Below, one piece after another: positions 36,671 through 48,200 of a DNA stretch of 64,000 nt. Within the stretch, counting starts at the first letter, position 1. The number at the start of each line of letters is the position of its first letter. The translations under genes and the position numbers were made by a program. Source of the stretch: Dasypus novemcinctus (taxonomy: Eukaryota > Chordata > Mammalia > Cingulata > Dasypodidae). The stretch spans positions 54,267,954 to 54,331,953 of the forward strand of contig NC_080695.1 in the NCBI RefSeq assembly GCF_030445035.2, read 5' to 3'. The notes below the pieces were generated by a model. The model saw nothing but the letters and a program-made list of their open reading frames with translations, ran no database searches and was not told the DNA's origin.

Positions 36671-37279
36671 CAGATACCAGGGAGGGCTGAGGGAGACGAA
36701 ATCCTGCCTTGAAGGACTCGCGCACTAAGCCCGTCCCTGCTCCTCCGGGCCACGGCAGAGAGCGAGCAGCTGGTCCGCAGCTTCCTTCTACCAACCCTTC
36801 ATACATGTTTGTAGTCCGCTATTAACTCGCCCTCAGATTTTCCTTCTTGAAGACTAAATAGTGAGCTACCCTTCTGTGAATCATGGGGTGGAAAGGGGTT
36901 GGCTGACTGCAGCTCCAGCCTCTGTCGTAGAAATTCCGCAACGTGGGGCTGTAAGCGGGAGGTGGTGGGGGCTTCAAAGGGTTTCAAAGGCTAGGCCATC
37001 GCACTCCTTATCCTAAGCAAGCTCCTCAGGAGTGATGCCGGTGACAGCATGCCAGATGGAGCAGTATCTGGTGGGATGCAGGGCCCAGCTGGAGATAAAG
37101 CTTCACCGGTGAGTCAAACACACCTTCTGGGCTTATGGGTACCACTGGGTCCCTCCCCCTACCTCTGTGAAATCTCGTACCATGAGCCCTTCTAGCCAGT
37201 GGAACACAACTCACGGGGCAGCCTGGCCACTGGTGATCACCCGCCCAGGTAGGAAGTGTGTGAGCATCACAACCATGAT

Positions 37280-37450
37280 GTCCTAGGATCACCTGCTTCA
37301 GCACCCTCTGGGAGGCTTGCTAGGAAACGAGGTCCTCAGACCCCAGCCCAAGCCTACTGAATAAGAATCTCTAGGCGAGGAGTCCGGGAATAAAGAGTTT
37401 AACAAGAACTCCCCACCCTCACCCCCATTCCTTGCTTCTATGCAAATTTG
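37280..37450. repeat. MER5-like hAT element
   Basis: 'ggatcacctgcttcagcacc', 'ctactgaataagaatctcta' and 'tatgcaaatttgagaatgac'. Confidence 0.55.
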
Positions 37451-37574
37451 AGAATGACTGCCCTAGCGTCTGGTGTGGGTTTCATGTTCAGGATAAATGA
37501 AGCACCTAGCACAGTTATTAGCAATAATAGCCACTTGTCTGTGCGGTGTTCGTATTTAGAAAGTGAAAAATAGC

Positions 37575-37790
37575 AATTTGTTGAGTGCCTGCTCACTGGC
37601 AAGCAGTGTGCTAAAGGATAGACATATAATATAGATATATATTAGCCCATTGAATCCTCAACCCCATGGAATCATGACTGCTATCCCTTTTCACTGAGAA
37701 GGAAGCTGAGGCTCATAGAAAAACATGTCTGGAATCACACACTAGTAAGGGGCAGTATGATTGGAATGCAGGTCTGGCTGGCTCCAGCAT
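37575..37790 (-). repeat. MIR SINE
   Basis: 'gttgagtgcctgctcactgg', 'tatcccttttcactgagaag' and 'gaagctgaggctcatagaaa'. Confidence 0.75.
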
Positions 37791-37964
37791 CCAGGATTTT
37801 ACCCTTGTATGACCCTTTTCTACTCCTGGCCTCGGTCTTCCCTGCCAACTATAAAATGAAATGAGAAGCAGGGGGGGCCACAGATCGAAAGGATGGTCTG
37901 GGGGGGACAGAAACAGAGAACCATTCATGGCAAGTCACGTGGCAGTGTTGCAGATGCATTCTTC

Positions 37965-38115
37965 TCATTTGCTTTATCTCGCTCCAGCCCGAGGAAGGAC
38001 ATATACCCATTCCACAGGTGGGAAAACCAGAGGCTCTCCGAGGCTAAGTGACTTGCCTGAGGTCACCCAGCTACTATGTAGGCGAGGTTGTACTAGAAGC
38101 CGGATCTCATGCTAT
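37965..38115 (-). repeat. MIR SINE
   Basis: 'atacccattccacaggtggg', 'ccgaggctaagtgacttgcc' and 'tgaggtcacccagctactat'. Confidence 0.75.
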
Positions 38116-38819
38116 CAAACCACACTGGCCCTGGGCGAGGATGGAGAAGAAAGGGGTTTGGCTCCTACACTGGGTGACTTGCTTATGTCAGCTCTGGGCA
38201 TCATTCATACCAGGTGGTTGCCCTTCCTATTTCCAGACCAGCTATTTAGCCCGGAGCCACGTAGCTCCTCTGACTTTCAGAAACACTACCCAGGGTAACA
38301 GATCCAGCTAAAGCAGGAGCCGAATGGCCCGTCTGGGAAGCTGTATAATTAAAACAGACTTTGAAGACAAGTGCCACCAGCCTGTATGGCAGAAATAGAA
38401 AGTCACCTAACCAGAATCTGCCCTTGCCCATCTGGGTGCTTCTCAATTGTAATAGGTATTTTGAGGGCTGTGGTTTGCGTTGCCACCTCTAACTGCCCTC
38501 TTAAAGGTTTTGAAGAGAAAACCATCATTATGTGCACGCATCTGCCGCCCAGGGCAGGGTGTTTAAGAGGGGCAGGTGAGAGACACTGTTCTCTAGAGGG
38601 AGAGGAGCCCAGAGGTGCCAGCAAGCCTCATTTCCTGGTCACGTCGGAGTGCCAGTTTGCTGGATTGAACTGGGTTTCTTTCAGGGATCGTAGAGCATAC
38701 CTACCTCAGATTCCACACGTGCAAACACGGAGCCCCTCTGCCTCCCCAGCAAACCTGCCTCCTGCACCATCCCTGCCTTCCACAATCTCTTCACCACTCA
38801 CAGTTCCTGCCATGGAGTC
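38116..38819. other. Intergenic, no gene seen
   Basis: No exon or named repeat. Confidence 0.4.
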
Positions 38820-39134
38820 CCTGCCACTACCTTAGCTCAGACTCTTAGCTGGATTTTTGCAACAGCCTCCTCACGGGCCCCCCTGCCTCCACCCTTGTCT
38901 ACTCCATGCCCACAGACACCTCCCACCCCCCACATTTTCCTAAAGCTCAGATCTGATCACCACCCTCTCTGCCCAGCTACCAGGTAATTTATGAAGCTGC
39001 CGAGCATTTGGCGCCGTCTACCTATTGAACCTCACCTGGCACCACCCTCCCCAGCCTCCTGCCAGAGGACTGCTTGCAGTGCCCACCGTGGCCTCTAGGC
39101 TAATGCATGGGCATGCTACTTGTAGGGATTCTTT
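38820..39134 (+). repeat. L2 LINE fragment, left part
   Basis: 'ttttgcaacagcctcctcac', 'cctgcctccacccttgtcta' and 'ctcagatctgatcaccaccc' match sense L2. It resumes at 39531 after the SINE. Confidence 0.6.
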
Positions 39135-39530
39135 TTTTTTTAAAGATTATTTATTTTATTTCTCTCCCCTCCCCCCCCCACCCCAGTTGTCTGTTTGCTG
39201 CATAATCTTCTTTGTCTGCTTCTGTTGTCAGTGGCACGGGAATCTGTGTTTCTTTTTGTTGCGTCATCTTGTTATGTCAGCTCTCCATACGTGCGGTGCC
39301 ATTCCTGGGCAGGTTGCACTTTTTTTTTGTGCGGCGGCTCTCCTTACGGGGTGCACTCCTTGTGTGTAGGACTCCCCTACGCGGGGGACACCCCTGCGTG
39401 GCAGGGCACTCCTTGCACGCATCTGCACTGCGCATGGGCCAGCTCCACACAGATCAAGGAGGCCTGGGGTTTGAACTGCGGACCTCCCATGTGGTAGACG
39501 GACGCCCTAACCACTGGGCCAAGTCCGTTT
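39135..39530 (-). mobile_element. Long DAS-type SINE
   Basis: Near-identical plan to 29173-29591: 'gcagggcactccttgcacgc', 'ctgcactgcgcatgggccag' and a tRNA-like head reversed at 39470-39528. It splits an L2 element. The ORFs of 100-180 aa over it come from the SINE. Confidence 0.9.
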
Positions 39531-39615
39531 TCCCCCGGAAGCCTTCTTGGACCCTCAGCGCACGGGGTTGTGCCCCGCCACGGCCCCCTGTGCTCCCTTT
39601 ATCACACTTTACATT
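39531..39615 (+). repeat. L2 LINE fragment, right part
   Basis: 'ggaagccttcttggaccctc' and 'ctttatcacactttacattt' continue the L2 3' region. Confidence 0.55.
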
Positions 39616-39864
39616 TGCCAGTTTCCCCACCTGGATCCAGGGCTTCTCCAACAAGACCTGCGACGGTGCCAGTGGCCTGGTAGAAGCAGGTACAGCCTTG
39701 CTCTCAGGCTGGGTGGCACCTGCAGGCAGGACTGTGGACCCCTGGGCAGGGTAAGGAGAGGCTCACAACTCTGGTTGCGGGGGAGGTGTCCCTAAAATCC
39801 AGTCTCAGAGAATCTGCCACTCCTGGATTCTTTCATCCCAGGCAGGCAGGCCTAAGAGTGAAGA

Positions 39865-40050
39865 GTCAGGTCTTTACGGTTAAACATCTGCCTTTGTATC
39901 CTGTCTCTGCCTCTTCTCACCAGTTTACCTGGGGCAAGTCGCCTTACCTGAAAAGTGGGGATAATCACCGCCTCCCCCTCAGAGGGATGTGGTCAGGATT
40001 AAATAAGATTGCAGGTGAGGTATTTAGCACTCAATCGTAATAACGACTCA
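39865..40050 (+). repeat. MIR SINE
   Basis: 'ctcaccagtttacctggggc', 'aagtggggataatcaccgcc' and 'gtggtcaggattaaataaga'. Confidence 0.75.
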
Positions 40051-40079
40051 AGAATGGGACACATCCACGTTAGATATTA

Positions 40080-40185
40080 TCATCCATTTACTCATTCAAC
40101 AAACACTTCTTCTTAAACACTTACTGTGTGCTAGGGGCTTTCATAATTAAAGTATTTGATAAGCCCAAAGGTAGGTTCTCTTACC
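40080..40185 (-). repeat. MIR/L2 3' fragment
   Basis: 'ttactcattcaacaaacact' and 'cttactgtgtgctaggggct'. Confidence 0.55.
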
Positions 40186-40309
40186 CACATTTTAAATAAC
40201 CTTCCCACTGGGAGGATGGTGGCTAGATAGTCCCAGACAGTTTCCAATCTTCAGGGATTAAGGTAGCAAGTTAACTCCCAGGGGCTCGCCCCAGGTCCTG
40301 CATTCAGAA

Positions 40310-40540
40310 GCAGTGTGGTGCAATGGCCAGGGAGGAACTCTGCTTCAGACTGTCTGAGTTTAAAATTCCAGCTCCTCCAAACCAGTATACCCCCTGAGCA
40401 GGTTACTGCACCTCTTATGCCTCCTTTGTTTTTACCTAAAAGGTGGGATTGCAATAGGGCTACCTCTTGGTTGGCAGAGAATGAAAAGATGGAATTTATG
40501 AAAAGAGCACAAAATAGTGCCTGACACACAGTCCTCAAAA
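40310..40540 (+). repeat. MIR SINE
   Basis: 'agcagtgtggtgcaatggcc', 'ccctgagcaggttactgcac' and 'aaaatagtgcctgacacaca'. Confidence 0.7.
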
Positions 40541-40844
40541 ATGTCAGCTCTGCTTCTGTATGGGCACACCTGGCAAGCTTCTCTGTCTCCCTCAGGACCT
40601 CCAAGGTGCACCCATCCCAGCAGTTAACCCTCTTCTGTGAAGCCCCTCCCCCCCCCAAGCATCTCTTCCCATCAGCGCTGGAGACACAAGGTGACATAAA
40701 CACCCCAAAACACACAGGTGAGCAGACTGGGTGGGTTCAGGTAGGAGCTGGCAGGCCCCAGGAAAGTGGTTTTGTCTCTTCACCTCAGGTGCCTCATTTG
40801 TAAGTTGGAGATGATGCCAGCACCTCCCTCCTTAAGCTAAGAGG

Positions 40845-40935
40845 AGTCAACAGCACAGCACGTTTAGGGAGCGCCTCCTCTGGGCCGGGCGCTGGTCTAG
40901 ATGCAAAGCAGAGAGCAAGGCAGGTGAGGATGAGA
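40845..40935 (-). repeat. L2 LINE 3' fragment
   Basis: 'tttagggagcgcctcctctg' and 'ggtctagatgcaaagcagag'. Confidence 0.45.
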
Positions 40936-42231
40936 TGAGACAAGTGCTTGGCCTCTTGCCCGCCACATTATAAGCCAGGGCTCAACATATGTCGCACGGT
41001 ATGTGCGCCACACGAGCTACTATATCATACTCAGAAATGGAGACGTATGCTAGGCTTTATTTCCAACACAGCCCTGGCAGATAGGGAAGTGGTTTTATCC
41101 CCTTTTCTCTGATGAAAGGACAGATGCCGGGAGGTGAAAAGGTTTGCAGGCTGGTAACCGGCCACAGACGAAGGTCTGTCTGCATTTTAAACAGAATCAG
41201 AGGAGGGCAAGGTTCCGCCTCAACTCTCTCCGTGGAAAGCCAGCCCAAGCTCTGTGGTCTTGAAGAGGGAGGACCCGTGCCGGGGGCAGAAGGGTCCCCG
41301 GAGGCCTCTGGGCCCGGGGCGCCGAGGCCACGCGGGCAGACACGCCCCGGGGCGCACGCTTGCGGGCGCGGAGCTCAGAGCCGGCAGAGGCTCGCACCAC
41401 GCCGGGCCCGACGCTGGGTGGCGCTGCCCGGCCGCCCCGCGCAGACCTGTTGCGCCGCCCGGGGCGCAAGCGGGGCAGGATTCGGGTACAGGGGCGCGCG
41501 GCTCTGTCCGCTCGGTCCCCGCTGCCCCGGCCGCACCTTCTTCCCGGCGCCCCGCGCTCACCGTCATTTGGGGCTCCTACTCATTTGGCTTCTGCGTTTC
41601 TCACCGCAACAGTTCTAGGCGCGTCGGGTGGGGCGGGAATAAAGTTTTTCCAACCTGGCCTGGGGAGAGGGCTGGATGGAGAGGACCCGCCCGGCCCCGG
41701 CCTCCCAGCTCGGCTGGGCCGCGGCCCCGCGGCTTCCCAGCCGCCCCGGGGGCTGTGCTCTCGGTAGGTGCCAGCGCCCCGCCGGGCCACATGGGCTGAC
41801 CCGCGCACCGCCCCCTCCCACCGCCGTGCCCAGCCCCAGCCCCTCCCCCGCCCGCCGCGCGCTGGGGCCCCGGCGTCGCCAGCCCGGCCTGTGCAGGGGT
41901 CGCTGCAGTCCCCGCGGCGCCCCTGGCTCCCTCCCCAGGCGTCCCGCTCTTCTTCCAGGCCGGGGAGGCGCCTCGGTGGGAGCGTGAGACAGCCACGGGG
42001 GGCGAGGCGGGGACCCCGGGCACCCGAGCCCTCCGAACCTGGGAGGCGGCCCGACTCGGGGAGCCGGCGCGCAGGGACAGGCAAGGACGGGGCGAACGGC
42101 GGAGGGGCGGGCGCCGCTCATCAGCCACGCCAGTCACGTCTGGGGCCACCCGGCTGCCTTTTCCTGCCTTTCCCCCTTTGCTTCTCCCCTCTCCCCGCGG
42201 TTGGCGAGGGCAAAGTGGCCGTGGCGGCGCC

Positions 42232-42249
42232 ATGCCCGGGCCGGAGTGA
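42232..42249 (+). promoter_or_regulatory. Possible 5-codon uORF
   Basis: ATG at 42232 reads Met-Pro-Gly-Pro-Glu and stops at TGA 42247-42249, 16 nt before the main ATG. It would be in the 5' UTR if transcription starts upstream of it. Whether it is translated cannot be told from sequence. Confidence 0.45.
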
Positions 42250-42263
42250 GTGCGCGCGGGCGA

Positions 42264-42273
42264 AAATGGCGTA
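42264..42273 (+). promoter_or_regulatory. YY1-like motif over the start codon
   Basis: AAAATGGCGT resembles the YY1 consensus AANATGGCG and includes the start ATG. The A at -3 and G at +4 also make a strong Kozak context. Confidence 0.4.
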
Positions 42274-42280
42274 CATCCAG
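42266..42280 (+). CDS. SYT17: SYT17 coding exon 1
   Basis: Encodes MAYIQ and ends CAG before the donor GTAGGG (phase 0). The ATG is chosen because MAYIQ is the known SYT17 N-terminus and the Kozak context is strong. Intron 1 (42281-46098) holds the rest of the CpG island, a MER20-like element, a MIR and two DAS modules. Confidence 0.9.
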
Positions 42281-45200
42281 GTAGGGCTGAGGCTGGGGGC
42301 AAGGTCCCGGGTGGGGGTGCGGGCGGGGGGTGCCGCGCCCCCTCCGACTGTGAGCGCGCGGAAGGGAGGGCCCACGGCTAGGCTCCCACAAACTTGCTTC
42401 GAGAAAAATGGGTGGCCGGACGCGGGGCAACCTGTGCTGCGGCTGGGGTGCGTCCCGGGAGGAGAGGCTGGGGACCCTCCCCCGCCCCAAGACCCCGGGG
42501 TGGAGGGCCCCATGTGGACACGGCAGGCGTGCCCTTGCCTCCTGGGGAGGGAATGGGGGGGGGGTGGGCTCTTTCCCCCCTCCCTTCCCCCCTTTCCCCG
42601 GCACCCTACGCTCGGGAGGGCGGCCCGGGGCGCGCCTGCCGCCCGGCCCGCCAGCTGCCGTTGCCGTGGTGACGGCTCGGGCTAATTGGCCGGCGGAGCG
42701 AGCCTGAGGCAGCTGTTCCGGCCAGAAGGGACGAGGACGCCGTCTCTCCAGGGCGCTGGGTCCTACGGGGTGGAGGACACACAGGCCAGAGGCGCCCTGG
42801 TGGGGGGCGGCGCGCGGCGGGTTACTTGGAGTCATTGCATTGGGGTCTGAGAGTTGGGGACTCCCATCACCTTGGAAGACCCCCCCCCCCAAATAATGCT
42901 TGGACTGACATTACTTCCAAGCAGCTTTTCTTTTGAGAGTAGGAAGGGATGCTTGACGAGAGGCTTTTTCTCCATACGGGAGGGGAAGCGGCAACAGGTC
43001 AGGGCCAAGGTCAAGCAGTCAGTCGTGCTGAGCTGCTCCAGTGGGGCTGGCTCTTCTGAGCTTGGCAGAGGGGCCTCCAGGCTCCCAGAACCAGGGCCAT
43101 CTGGGCTCACTTCCCCTCCCCTTAGCCGCGGCTGGGGCTGCTGGTTCCTTAGCTCTCCTCTGGCTCACACATGCCCTAATCGTGTCCTCAGGCTTTTCCA
43201 CCCACGGGGACGGCCAAGCTGTGTCACCGGGAAGCTTGCTTGTCTCTCCCCTTGCTTAGACGGGCTAGATTAGCTTCTCCTGGAAAGCCCTGGGTCACTT
43301 CTCTTTCATGGAATCCCTGCTTGTTCTTTTCAAGCTCAGCGAAGGTCACCTTTACTGTGACCTAGTGTGAGCTGGATGTTGGTGGGTGGACCATTTAACA
43401 TTGAGAGAGCATCTACTGAATGCCCAATCTAGTGAGAAGGGAGCCACACTCTAACAGGCTTCTGTGGTTCTTAAACTGCCTTGCAAGGTCACACAGCCGC
43501 TGAGGTGAGGAGGTGGGCTCTAAAAGCAGGGCTGGGTGGGGGTGGGAGTTGGGGGAGTGGATCGGTGTTAAGCATGGAGTCTGAGGATGGCCCTGCCATG
43601 TTGGCTTTCCTTTTAGAACAAGGCGACAAACATTTTCCGTAAAGGACCAAATAGTAATTATTTTTGTCCTTCCGGGGCATTCAGACTCTGTCACAGTACT
43701 CAATCCTGTGATTGTAGTGCAAAAGCAGCCACAGGCGATGTGCAAACAAGTGGGCGGGGCTGTGTGCCAATAAAACTTTATTTACGGACTCTAAAATTTT
43801 AGTTTCAAATCACTTGCAGGAGTCAAAAGTACTATTCTTTTAATTTTTCAGCCATGTGAAAATGGACAGGCCATTCTTAGCTGGCAGGCTGTGGGCCAGA
43901 TTTGGCCCATGGACCAGAGGTTGCCAGTCCCTGTTCTAGAACGTCTGGTTCCTCCTTCCTCTTCCTGGCTGGAAGCAGACCTCCAGCTCCTCCCCAGTGA
44001 AGCCGGCGTGAGGAGAGACTCAGGCCTGGGAGGAGCAGAACATTTTCCCTTTGCTCTGTCTTCTCCTTGCTCCTGGGGTCTGGAGAAAGCTGGGTGGCTC
44101 TTGCTGGTTGACCTCATCTCTGTTCATGCTGGTCGTGTAGATGGTTTTCCTACGCTCCACACAGTGGGAAACTCTGCCCTATATTAAGCGAATGGAGTGG
44201 ATCACTGTGAAAAAGCATCACTTTATCCTCAACATTTTAAAGCACTTCCTCATGTGAGCCCCGTGAGGGTATGGCTTTTTGTTGCTTTGCTCCCTGCTGT
44301 GTCTACCTGGCACCTGGCAGGTTCCACACGGTCCTGAAAACCCCTTTGTTCTCATCAGCCACAGAAAGAGTGCTGTTCCTCTATAGCACACAAGCATCTT
44401 TGTAGTCAGTGTTCTATCTCATCGCCGCAGCAGACTGTGAGGTGAGAAGTAGTCCTTTTACTATAAAAGAAAGGAAGTAACTGAGGGTCAGAGGGGCGCC
44501 CTGACATGCCCGAGTCACCCGATTGGTCAGTGGTCAGGCCAGGACTGGCATTTCTCTACTCAGCGCCCTTTGCACGGCCCCTCAGCACCTCTGGGCCTCG
44601 TTCTGTATGTGGTTTGACTTTTGGTTTTGGAAGAGTATGTGATTAGTGCCAAGGCTTTGTTTCCCAGGCTGCAGTTATTCTCTTACCCCATTAAGGATTT
44701 TGCATTTTTCTGTGAACCACATACCACCTATACTATTATTTACTTTGTTTTTTCCCTAGAAACAGATTCACTTTTTTTTTTCCCTTTAAAAAATCATATG
44801 AGAAAGAAACTTGGTCACTGCCATATTAATAGAAAACCTGGATCACTGGGTATAAATAGGAGGTGACTAGAAAAATAAATACAATGTGCATAATGCCACA
44901 TTATTAAATTCTAGCTGGATGCAGCTAGCTGCCAGTCTCCAAGCTGGGGTCGGCTCTCTTTTGTTTATAAAGGGGGGAGGGGAGATTAGCAGATGTTCTA
45001 GAAAGATGTACAATAGTACCAAGTTGAGACTTTGTCCTCTGTGAAAGAGAATAAAAAAGAACATAGCTTCTTTTTTTAAAAAAATGAAAGCCTGAATGTA
45101 TGTATGTATTTTTTCTTTAGGAGATACTGGGAGTTGAACCCAGGACCTCATACATGGGAAACAGGCTTTCAACCCCTGAGCAACATCCGCTCCCCAATGA

Positions 45201-48200
45201 GAGCTGTTTTTTTTTTTCATTTGTTTGCTGTGTTTAGGAAGTACCAGCGCTCAAACCCGAGACCTCGTACCCGGGAAGCAGGCGCTCAACCACTTGAGCT
45301 ATATCTGCTCGGCAACTACGTCCCTCTTATTATAACATTCTGTGTTCATCACTGGAGCCACTCTGGGACGTCGGTTGGGAGGCTGGCTTTCTCCTCCTCC
45401 CTGGTTTAGCTGGGCCCATTTGGGAAGACAACGAGCCCTCTCTGAAGAGGAGGAGGCTGCCTGTGCCTTGGGTACCTGGGAGAAGAGGAGGGAGCGGGGG
45501 TGGGGGCGGGGTGAAAGATGGGAGGGAGCCCGTCCCTCCTCCCGAGGACCAAACGATGGCTTCCTTTGCACTTCCCTCTATTTGTGGGTGATCATATGGA
45601 GCTCCCCACCATCACCATTGGAGCAGAATTGGAAGGTAGGGCCTCTGCGAGTGGGGGGGAGGGTAGCCAAGTGCCTTCCACTCTGTGCCTGCCTGCCTGT
45701 TAGCTAATCATGTCCTTCTGGGGGGGCTTCACGGCGATTTCTGTGTAGGAAGGTTTGCTCTGCTCCCAAGGGGTGGCTGCATTGGATAGCATGACTATCT
45801 ATCCACCCGCTCTGATTCATAACAGCAGACGGTGCAAAGCAAATCGAAATGCTCAACTTTCCCCTTTTTTTGGTGTTGGGTGGCCAGGAGGCTACCAGCA
45901 GTCCTGAAAATAGCAACACCTTGTTAGGAAGTCAGCTCCCTTCCCAGGATGGTAAGTGGAAAGATGCAGGACCCTTTTTTTTTTTTTTTCTTCCTTTTTT
46001 TGAGTTGCCGGAAGATTGCTAAACTGGTCTTTTCTCTCTTTTTGAACCCTCTCGCTCCCCCACGCCCTTGGCTTCGTCGTGGATCTCTAAAAGGGCAGTT
46101 GGAACCGTTAAACGAGGTGGGTTAATTCGATGATTCGTTCCGTCTGGTTTCTAATCGAGAAATGCTTGCCTTTCATTTGGGGAGTCTTGTCTGTGGCTGC
46201 GGGGATATTGAGTATTAAACAATAACCCTGATGCTGATAACGGCACAGTCTCCATGCCTTTCGGCTGACCAGAGATCCCGAGGAGAAGACACCGGTTGGC
46301 GAGACAGGTTCCCCTCCCCACCCCTCCTTCTTCGCTTTGATTATCTCTGTCTGCTTTCATGTCACTGGGATTAGTTTTAAAAATAGCTTTCCCCCCCCTT
46401 TGCTTTCCAGTAGACAGAGTAATATTCATTTTGTTTCAAGAACACGTTATATGGCCCTCCTGATGTATAAACCGCCCACACGTCAAGAAAGACTTTCACA
46501 TACACTACAAAAGAAAATACCTGCAAATGTTTCCCCTGCTGTCAGTGGCTCCAGCGAGTTGGTGTTTGCCATCCTTGTGCCCGTAGTTGGTAAATAGAAA
46601 TGGGAAACATTTTGCTCCAAGTGTTCAGTGGCAGGGACAGACCCCCCTCCCTGGCATCGTGTCTCCCCGGGGATCAGCTGCTTGTAATTTTGGGTGTTGT
46701 TTTCTCCTCTTCCTCCTCTCCCACCTCCCCACCTGTCCCCTGCCCACCGCCCCCAATGGCCTCAGGGCTTTCTTTCTAGAATCTCCGATCTGCTGCTGTG
46801 TAGATGGACCTGCCGGCACTGCTGTCAGAATTGTTACGAGTCCAGCTGCTGCCAGTCAAGTGAGGATGAAGTTGAAATTCTGGGACCTTTCCCTGCCCAG
46901 ACTCCACCCTGGTTGTAAGTGAACCCTCTCTGAATTTCCTCGGAATTAAAATCAACCATGAGCCCTTTCTCTTCTCTTTATCTAAGGGGGGGGGGGGGCG
47001 CGCAGGGCCACAGAAGGAGGATTTGGAGGATAAGGCTGAGGCTCCATTGAGATCTTTGCTGTTGACATGCGCCTGCCCCTCGTGCTTGGCAAGCTGGGGA
47101 GACCAGCTGGCAGGAGGGGCTTCAGTTCACTTCGGCTAGTTTCCTCTCGGGCCATTTGAGAGGTGAACCGTGCAGCCCTGACCATGTGGGGACATTTAGT
47201 CACGTTGTGTGTTTTTCCAAGAGGAGCAAAGAGATCCGGGAGCCTCTGTATCCTTCAAGGGATGGCCAGATCCTAAGGGTTTCCGTGTGGGTCAGTGTGG
47301 CAGGTTGTCCCCGCACCTGGCCCAGGACCTGGCAGGAGGAGAGGCTCAAGAAGGGCCTGTGGCTGGGGGGGGGGGGGGAGGGGGAGGGGCCCGGAACACA
47401 CAAGTGCCTTTTTGCTGGTCTGAGCGAGAACTTCCGAAGCAGGGAAGCAGAAAAGCAGCTCCAGGTCCCATCCTGTCCTCCAACGCTGTTTATGCTCTTC
47501 TGGCATCTTTCATTTTATTTCCAATTCGTTCTCCTCCCGCGCCTGCATACACCATCTCCATCTGCCAGTCGCTCAGATATTTTGGGAACGCAGTTTTGAA
47601 GCTTCTCCGCCACGTGTCTGGTCCATCTCCCACTGGCTGGGGGAGGGCCATGGTCAGAAAGTCTGGGTAGACTCAAGAGGGCCAGTGCCGGGAAGGGCCT
47701 TGAAAGCCATTTGAGAGCAGCGTCTCATGATAGAGTGGGAAGCCCAGAGAGGGAGAGAGATGGAGCCAGGGCACACAGCTCCAGCCCTGGTGAGGGCCAA
47801 GTGCTAAAATCTTGTGCTGAGATTTCAGAAGCTGCTGGGGCCCCTCCAGGTTTGTGGATCATGCCTCAGACCGCGCATTTCCCCTTCTTAGAAGCAAGTA
47901 CTGAAGATTTCTGTGGCCAAGTGGCTAAGTGCTCACACTCTATGTCAGATGACATGAATTCAAATCCTATTTCTACTACAATTTCCTAGTTCTGTGGCTG
48001 TTGCTTGATCTCTCTGTGCCTCAATTTCCCATCTGCAAAATGGGGGTGATAAAAATAATAGTCCTTTTCTCGGAGGGTTGTTGTAGGGATTAAATAAATT
48101 AGTATATCGCCGAAAGTTGATTAGAGGTTCCCAGGGGGCCACCAGGAGGGGCAAGTGGGTACAGAGTTGTTGTTTGAGGTGATGCAAAAGTTCTGGGAAT

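Larger units (their letters stand above)
41260..42730 (+). promoter_or_regulatory. SYT17: CpG island, SYT17 promoter
   Basis: Very GC-rich with undepleted CpG, unlike the flanks, and with GC-box (Sp1-type) motifs near 41630, 41807 and 42105. No TATA box is evident, as expected for a CpG-island promoter. It contains coding exon 1 (42266-42280) and the first splice donor, so the transcription start should lie upstream of 42266, position unknown. The long ORFs in several frames reflect the lack of AT-rich stop codons, not genes. Confidence 0.85.
42281..46098 (+). other. SYT17: SYT17 intron 1
   Basis: Begins in the CpG island. 42658-42673 contains an RFX-box-like palindromic word. Further features are listed separately; no additional exon seen. 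Confidence 0.75.

Noticed and set aside
39025-39754. Overlapping ORFs up to 180 aa
   Set aside because: Derived from the SINE at 39135-39530.
41601-42685. Long ORFs up to 305 aa on both strands in the CpG island
   Set aside because: Low AT content removes stop codons in every frame; compositions are Pro/Arg/Gly/Ala-rich with no domain, and the real exon 1 uses only 15 nt here.
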